Below are positions 60,091 to 64,000 of a stretch of DNA of 64,000 nt, one piece after another. The notes under the pieces are model-generated. The model was given only the letters and a program-made list of their open reading frames with translations. It had not been told where the DNA came from and did not search any database. This DNA is from Lachnoclostridium sp. (lineage in GTDB: Bacteria; Bacteroidota; Bacteroidia; Bacteroidales; Muribaculaceae), in the NCBI GenBank assembly GCA_023667185.1, contig JAMPAP010000001.1:255740-319739 (forward strand), written 5' to 3'. Made by a program: the position numbers and the translations under genes. Positions within the stretch are counted from its first letter, which is position 1. Each line of letters starts with the position of its first letter.

Positions 60091-61332
60091 TTATATCAAT
60101 TTTTTGATTAGCAAAATCAGAGCACGGCGGGTGGCTGCATCAATCACGCGGAAGCGATCGCCGGGGAAGCGGAAGGTGAATGTCTCGACCGGGCGATTTT
60201 TCCTCGCTACGGCCATACACACCGTGCCTACAGGCGTCTTTTCAGAGCCGCCGCCGGGACCGGCCACGCCGGTACTAGCCACTGCAATATCAGCATCGAG
60301 CACTCGCAATGCTCCGGCGGCCATCATTCCTGCTACCGGCTCGCTGACCACGCCTTCGCGCTCAATCAGCTCGGCATCGACGCCCAAGACGGTGGTTTTC
60401 ACCTCCGTAGCATACGACACCACCGAGCCCCGAAACACGTCAGATGCTCCGGCGACCTCCGTAATGCGGTGGGCAATGTTGCCCCCGGTGCAGCTCTCGG
60501 CCGAAGCAACCGTCAAGCCGTACTCCCGAGCCTTATTGATCAGAATCTCGGCCGGCGAGAGATCCTCGGTGGCAAGCACAGCCGGGCCGAGCATCGCCGA
60601 TAGCCGGGCTGCATACTGCCCCACTTCAGCGTGGATAAACTCCTCATCCTTATGATGGCCGTCAAGGCGGAGCCGTATCAATCCGGCTTTGGGCAGATAT
60701 GCAAGGTGAAGATAATCAGGGAGTGAGCTTTCGAAATCGGCGATATATTCGGCAAGGCCGCTCTCAGTGTAGTCAGTGACTATCAGCGTAGCATGAGCGA
60801 TATTGACATCCGATGGGAATTTCTCCCTCAGCATCGGAAACACGGCCTCGCTCCACATGGTGCGGGTCTCGTGGGGGACGCCCGGCATAGCCACAAGCAC
60901 CTTGCCATCCTTCTCAAACCACATCAGCGGCGCCGTGCCTACACGGTTCTGAATCACCCGGCAGCTCGAGGGCACAATAGCCTGAGCCGCAGTAAGATCA
61001 TTGAGCTGAAATCCGCGGCGAGCCACTATCGACTTCACATTCTCAAGCACGGCAGGGTCTTCCACAAGCTGCCCTCCGAAGTAGTCGCAAAGCACCTGCT
61101 TTGTGAGGTCATCCTTCGTAGGCCCGAGGCCACCGGTGGTTATCACCACATCAGCAGTCTCAAAGCCGCGGTCGATGGCGCGGCGTATCTCCGCCGGGCT
61201 ATCGTCCACCACCTGCACATCATTCACCTCCCATCCGAAGGGTGCTATATAGCGGGCGATGTCGCCCGAATTGGTATCGGTCACCTGCCCGATAAGCAGC
61301 TCGGTACCGATTGCTATAATCGAGATTTTCAT
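60091..61332 (-). CDS. cinA: CinA family nicotinamide-nucleotide amidohydrolase
   Basis: A 413-residue CinA with two domains: N-terminal molybdopterin-binding-like domain (GTELLIGQVTDTNSGDIA at 8-25; VVITTGGLGPTKDD near 60) and C-terminal deamidase domain (VASAESCTGGNIAHRITEVAGAS near 275; STGVAGPGGGSEKTPVGTV near 370). It recycles NMN for NAD and clears ADP-ribose pyridine by-products. It overlaps tsaD by 4 bases. Confidence 0.95.
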   Translation of the reverse strand: MKISIIAIGTELLIGQVTDTNSGDIARYIAPFGWEVNDVQVVDDSPAEIRRAIDRGFETADVVITTGGLGPTKDDLTKQVLCDYFGGQLVEDPAVLENVKSIVARRGFQLNDLTAAQAIVPSSCRVIQNRVGTAPLMWFEKDGKVLVAMPGVPHETRTMWSEAVFPMLREKFPSDVNIAHATLIVTDYTESGLAEYIADFESSLPDYLHLAYLPKAGLIRLRLDGHHKDEEFIHAEVGQYAARLSAMLGPAVLATEDLSPAEILINKAREYGLTVASAESCTGGNIAHRITEVAGASDVFRGSVVSYATEVKTTVLGVDAELIEREGVVSEPVAGMMAAGALRVLDADIAVASTGVAGPGGGSEKTPVGTVCMAVARKNRPVETFTFRFPGDRFRVIDAATRRALILLIKKLI

Positions 61333-62345
61333 ATCGTCACGCGCGCGTAAGGCACCTCATCGTAGCGGCAGAACTGCTTGTCGAGGTATTTGTAATAGCC
61401 TGCTATAGCCACCATTGCGGCATTATCAGTGGTGAAGCTACGCTCGGGGATAAAGGCCGTAAGGCCGTTTCGGCTGCAATAGTCGGCCACAGCATCACGC
61501 ACCCCGGAATTAGCTGACACTCCGCCGCCGATAGCCACGGTGGTCACGCCCGTGAGCTTCACGGCCTTGTCAAGCTTGTCCATCAGGATATCAATAATCG
61601 TCTGCTGGAGTGACGCTGCAAGGTCGGCCTGATTGTTTTTAATAAAATCAGGGTCATTTTTCAGATTATCGCGGAGCGTGTAAAGGAAGGAGGTCTTCAA
61701 GCCGCTGAAGCTATAGTCAAGGCCGGGGATATGTGGTTTGGCAAACTTAAACGCCCGGGGATTACCCTCATGGGCCAGACGGTCGATATGCGGGCCGCCG
61801 GGGTAAGGGAAGCCCATCACCTTGGCGCACTTGTCGAAGGCCTCGCCGGCTGCATCATCGATAGTGTGACCGAGAATCTCCATATCATTATAGTTGCGCA
61901 CGAGCACTATCTGACTGTTGCCGCCCGACACGAGCAGGCAAAGAAACGGATACTCCGGGACACGATCCGAGGCCTCGCGGCGAATGAAATGCGCCAGCAC
62001 ATGCCCGTGGAGGTGGTTGACATCCACCATAGGTATGCGCAAGCCGAGCGAGAGGCCTTTAGCGAAGGAGGTGCCTACGAGCAGCGAGCCGAGCAGGCCC
62101 GGGCCGCGGGTGAAGGCTATAGCCGAGAGGTCATGTTTATCCACACCGGCTCGACGCAGAGCCGTATCCACCACCGGCACAATGTTTTGCTGATGGGCGC
62201 GCGAAGCAAGTTCCGGCACCACGCCGCCATATTCTTCATGCACCTTCTGCGATGCAATGACGTTGCTTAGCAGCAATCCGTCGCGAATCACGGCCGCCGA
62301 AGTGTCGTCGCACGACGATTCTATTCCGAGTATTATTGTTGACAT
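61329..62345 (-). CDS. tsaD: tRNA threonylcarbamoyladenosine modification protein TsaD
   Basis: A 338-residue TsaD that, with TsaB/E, puts threonylcarbamoyl on A37 of ANN-reading tRNAs. Metal ligands His111 and His115 are in VNHLHGHVLAH; ESSCDDTSAAV at 9-19, LLVSGGNSQIV near 137 and AIGGGVSANSGVR near 265 are all in place. The start overlaps the tonB-like stop by one base (TAATG), so translation is coupled. Confidence 0.97.
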   Translation of the reverse strand: MSTIILGIESSCDDTSAAVIRDGLLLSNVIASQKVHEEYGGVVPELASRAHQQNIVPVVDTALRRAGVDKHDLSAIAFTRGPGLLGSLLVGTSFAKGLSLGLRIPMVDVNHLHGHVLAHFIRREASDRVPEYPFLCLLVSGGNSQIVLVRNYNDMEILGHTIDDAAGEAFDKCAKVMGFPYPGGPHIDRLAHEGNPRAFKFAKPHIPGLDYSFSGLKTSFLYTLRDNLKNDPDFIKNNQADLAASLQQTIIDILMDKLDKAVKLTGVTTVAIGGGVSANSGVRDAVADYCSRNGLTAFIPERSFTTDNAAMVAIAGYYKYLDKQFCRYDEVPYARVTI

Positions 62346-63154
62346 TATCTGAAGTTATATGTAATAGTGCCCACCTGCTGAGCCGGAGCACTCTCATTGA
62401 CTGAAAATTGTGATCGACGGGCGGCAGCGATACAGTGGTTGCGCGCCGCGGTATTGGTCGCGGCCGATCCGGTGCCTGACTGAAACTCAGCAGAGGTCAC
62501 CTTGCCCTGGCGGTTGACGCTGACGCGGATGGTGATTGACCCGAGCGGGCCGCTTGGGGGCAACTCATATTTTGCCAGCGAGCGACCATTCAGGTTGAAA
62601 CCGGGCGTACCCGAGGCTGCACCGGTTGAGGAATTACCATCAGCCTGGCCTGTAGAGCCCTTGCCGGTGCCTTTTGAACCGAAATCAGTATTTTTCATCC
62701 TGTCCTGGATAGCTTTACGCTGCTCCTCCTCCCGGCGCGCCTTCTCGGCGGCTTCGCGCTCTGCCTTTGTCGGACCGGTTTTCTCAGGCTTTGGCTTCTC
62801 AGTAGCCTTGGCTTCCGAGGGCTTCTTTGAGGAGACTACCGGGGCTGGCTCGGCAGGGTGGCCGGAGTTTTCGGTCGCTGCCGCCTCCTGAAGCGGTTCG
62901 GGCTGCGGCTCGTCAGCTGCCTCGGCCGGAGCATCAGTATCTGCCTCGGCAAGGTCAGGCGAGTCACCTATCTTGACAAACTCGCCACCGAAGAGCACCT
63001 CGGCCGAGTCGACCGGCGGCCACTCCTTAGGGGTGCGGTCAGAGGGAGGGTAAGTCAGATAAAGCGTCAGAAGCAAGGCTATCACCGCCGCGTGAAACAG
63101 CACGGTGATCACCACGCCCCAGAGCTTGGATTTGCGGTCATGTTTCTCCATCAT
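62345..63154 (-). CDS. TonB-like energy transducer
   Basis: A 269-residue protein with an N-terminal membrane helix (about 12-34), a long Pro/Glu/Lys/Ala periplasm-spanning section with TolA-like KAREEE runs (about 80-165), and a C-terminal TonB/TolA-like domain (about 190-269; GSITIRVSVNRQGKVTSAEFQSGTGS). It passes energy from ExbBD to outer-membrane receptors. It begins 3 bases after exbD. Confidence 0.88.
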   Translation of the reverse strand: MMEKHDRKSKLWGVVITVLFHAAVIALLLTLYLTYPPSDRTPKEWPPVDSAEVLFGGEFVKIGDSPDLAEADTDAPAEAADEPQPEPLQEAAATENSGHPAEPAPVVSSKKPSEAKATEKPKPEKTGPTKAEREAAEKARREEEQRKAIQDRMKNTDFGSKGTGKGSTGQADGNSSTGAASGTPGFNLNGRSLAKYELPPSGPLGSITIRVSVNRQGKVTSAEFQSGTGSAATNTAARNHCIAAARRSQFSVNESAPAQQVGTITYNFR

Positions 63155-63156
63155 GG

Positions 63157-63606
63157 CTATTCTTCAGGTGAGAGGGTCACATCAGGCTTGGCCGATGCAG
63201 GAGCGGGCTTGGTGGCGAGCACCATCTTCAGATTGTTACGCGCGCCGAGGTCAAGCACCTCCACAAGACGGCCGTAAGGTACAGCCTCGTCAGCATACAC
63301 GGCGATATATTCCTCCGGAGCATTCGCTGCAGCCACCTGAAGGAATTCAAGCAGCGAGGCAATGTCCATCTCCTCAGGCTCCGAGCGGTCAAACGAGGCG
63401 TATATGCGCTGGTTTTCATCAATATACACGCGGGTCGACGGCTTAAGGGCTGTCTGCTTGGAGCTCTCCGGGAGGTTCACCTCAAGGGCAGTGGGGAACA
63501 CCACCGTCGAGGTCACCATGAAGAAGATAAGCAGCAGGAAGATGACATCAGTCATCGATGCCATCGAAAATGCCGCCATCATATTGTTTTGTCGTTTAAG
63601 CGCCAT
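63157..63606 (-). CDS. exbD: ExbD/TolR family biopolymer transporter
   Basis: A 149-residue ExbD with one N-terminal membrane helix (DVIFLLLIFFMVTSTVV, about 20-36) whose Asp20 is the proton-carrying residue, and a periplasmic domain (DENQRIYASF, EYIAVYADEAVPYGRLVEVLDL). The ATG at 63606 lies 4 bases after the exbB stop; a longer frame from 63666 would overlap exbB and is rejected. Confidence 0.93.
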   Translation of the reverse strand: MALKRQNNMMAAFSMASMTDVIFLLLIFFMVTSTVVFPTALEVNLPESSKQTALKPSTRVYIDENQRIYASFDRSEPEEMDIASLLEFLQVAAANAPEEYIAVYADEAVPYGRLVEVLDLGARNNLKMVLATKPAPASAKPDVTLSPEE

Positions 63607-63610
63607 AGTA

Positions 63611-64000
63611 TCAGAGTGATGCCGGTTCGTTGAGAAGATCCATAAATTCCATGGTCTTTGCCTCAAGCTTGTTCATGATGCCGTTGATACGAGCCACGAG
63701 ATAGTTGTAGGCAAAGAGAGCGATGATGCCGACGATCAATCCGGCTACCGTGGTCACCAGAGCGGCATAGATACCGTCAGCAAGCACTGCGATATTGGCC
63801 GATGAGCCGGCCGATGCAAGGTTGTAAAACGACTGCACCATGCCTATTACCGTGCCGAGGAAGCCGAGCATTGGAGCTCCGGCAGCAGTTGTGGCGAGCC
63901 ATGCGAGGCCTTTTTCAAGACCCGACACTTCGAGATTTCCGGTATTTTCGATAGCCACGAGCACATCGTTCATGGGGCGGCCTATGCGCGAGATGCCTTT
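63611..64000 (-). CDS. exbB: MotA/TolQ/ExbB proton channel protein, partial
   Basis: The C-terminal 129 residues of ExbB, cut by the window edge. The frame stays open to position 64000, reading KGISRIGRPMNDVL before the first visible Met. The channel helices are visible in APMLGFLGTVIGMVQSFYNLA and YAALVTTVAGLIVGIIALFAYNYLV. First gene seen of the exbB-exbD-tonB-tsaD-cinA run. Confidence 0.93.
   Translation of the reverse strand, partial: KGISRIGRPMNDVLVAIENTGNLEVSGLEKGLAWLATTAAGAPMLGFLGTVIGMVQSFYNLASAGSSANIAVLADGIYAALVTTVAGLIVGIIALFAYNYLVARINGIMNKLEAKTMEFMDLLNEPASL

Overview
The window looks like chromosome of a gut-type member of the Bacteroidales, most plausibly a relative of the Muribaculaceae; this is inference from gene content. 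Pointers are the TAnnTTTG -7 promoters of Bacteroidota, fused SecDF, GldH, the order DUF6242-DUF6089-uppS-bamA-ompH-ompH, TonB/ExbBD next to tsaD, meso-DAP dehydrogenase and an Mfa/FimB-type fimbrial locus. No rRNA, tRNA, CRISPR array or transposase gene was seen.

Layout. 1-1800: a two-gene unit coding for a small acidic protein and an HK97/SU10-like capsid protein, with no other phage gene visible on its right side. 1880-5900: DUF4494, YggS, then a tightly overlapping trio (NeuC/LegG-like, NeuA/LegF-like, PtmE-like) for a nonulosonic-acid precursor. 5950-9850: obg, an ECF-like sigma factor, an AAA/PD-(D/E)XK protein and a tiny secreted protein. 10000-16300: pta-ackA, ddh, then galM and a nucleotidyltransferase-galactokinase fusion. 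16480-28830: TPR protein, M3 peptidase, rarA (reverse strand), a small membrane protein, a PstS-like lipoprotein, a TPR protein and secDF. 28950-47240: a LytS/LytTR two-component pair, then a fimbrial locus (DUF3575, DUF3868, Mfa1-like subunit, FimB/Mfa2-like anchor, and two copies of a two-gene module of a fimbrillin-like lipoprotein plus a large DUF4906-type protein). 47240-48220: almost 1 kb without genes but dense in palindromes and repeats. 48220-52250: coiled-coil protein, ZapA, RNase Y, PSP1 protein, GldH. 52330-64000 (reverse strand): two OmpH/Skp chaperones, BamA, UppS, DUF6089, DUF6242, a beta-barrel protein, CinA, TsaD, TonB-like, ExbD and a partial ExbB.

Working together. The LytS/LytTR pair, a direct-repeat candidate operator, a good TTTG-19-TAATTTTG promoter and a leader of about 460 nt with a C10 tract all sit directly before the fimbrial genes, suggesting dedicated control of that surface structure. 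OmpH, BamA and UppS serve envelope assembly; TonB/ExbBD energise outer-membrane import. Galactose enters through mutarotase and kinase, and the attached nucleotidyltransferase may carry the product on to a nucleotide sugar.

The least explained parts are the non-coding ones: five or more places with 7-bp AAAACTA/TTAGTYG arrays, two 9-bp NNGTCNGAC arrays, one 10-bp NNTCATGNNN array, a 158-nt imperfect hairpin and a family of GGC(G/T)CGGAG(C/A)GCC hairpins. These, the lone capsid unit and the galactokinase fusion are the best candidates for undescribed biology.
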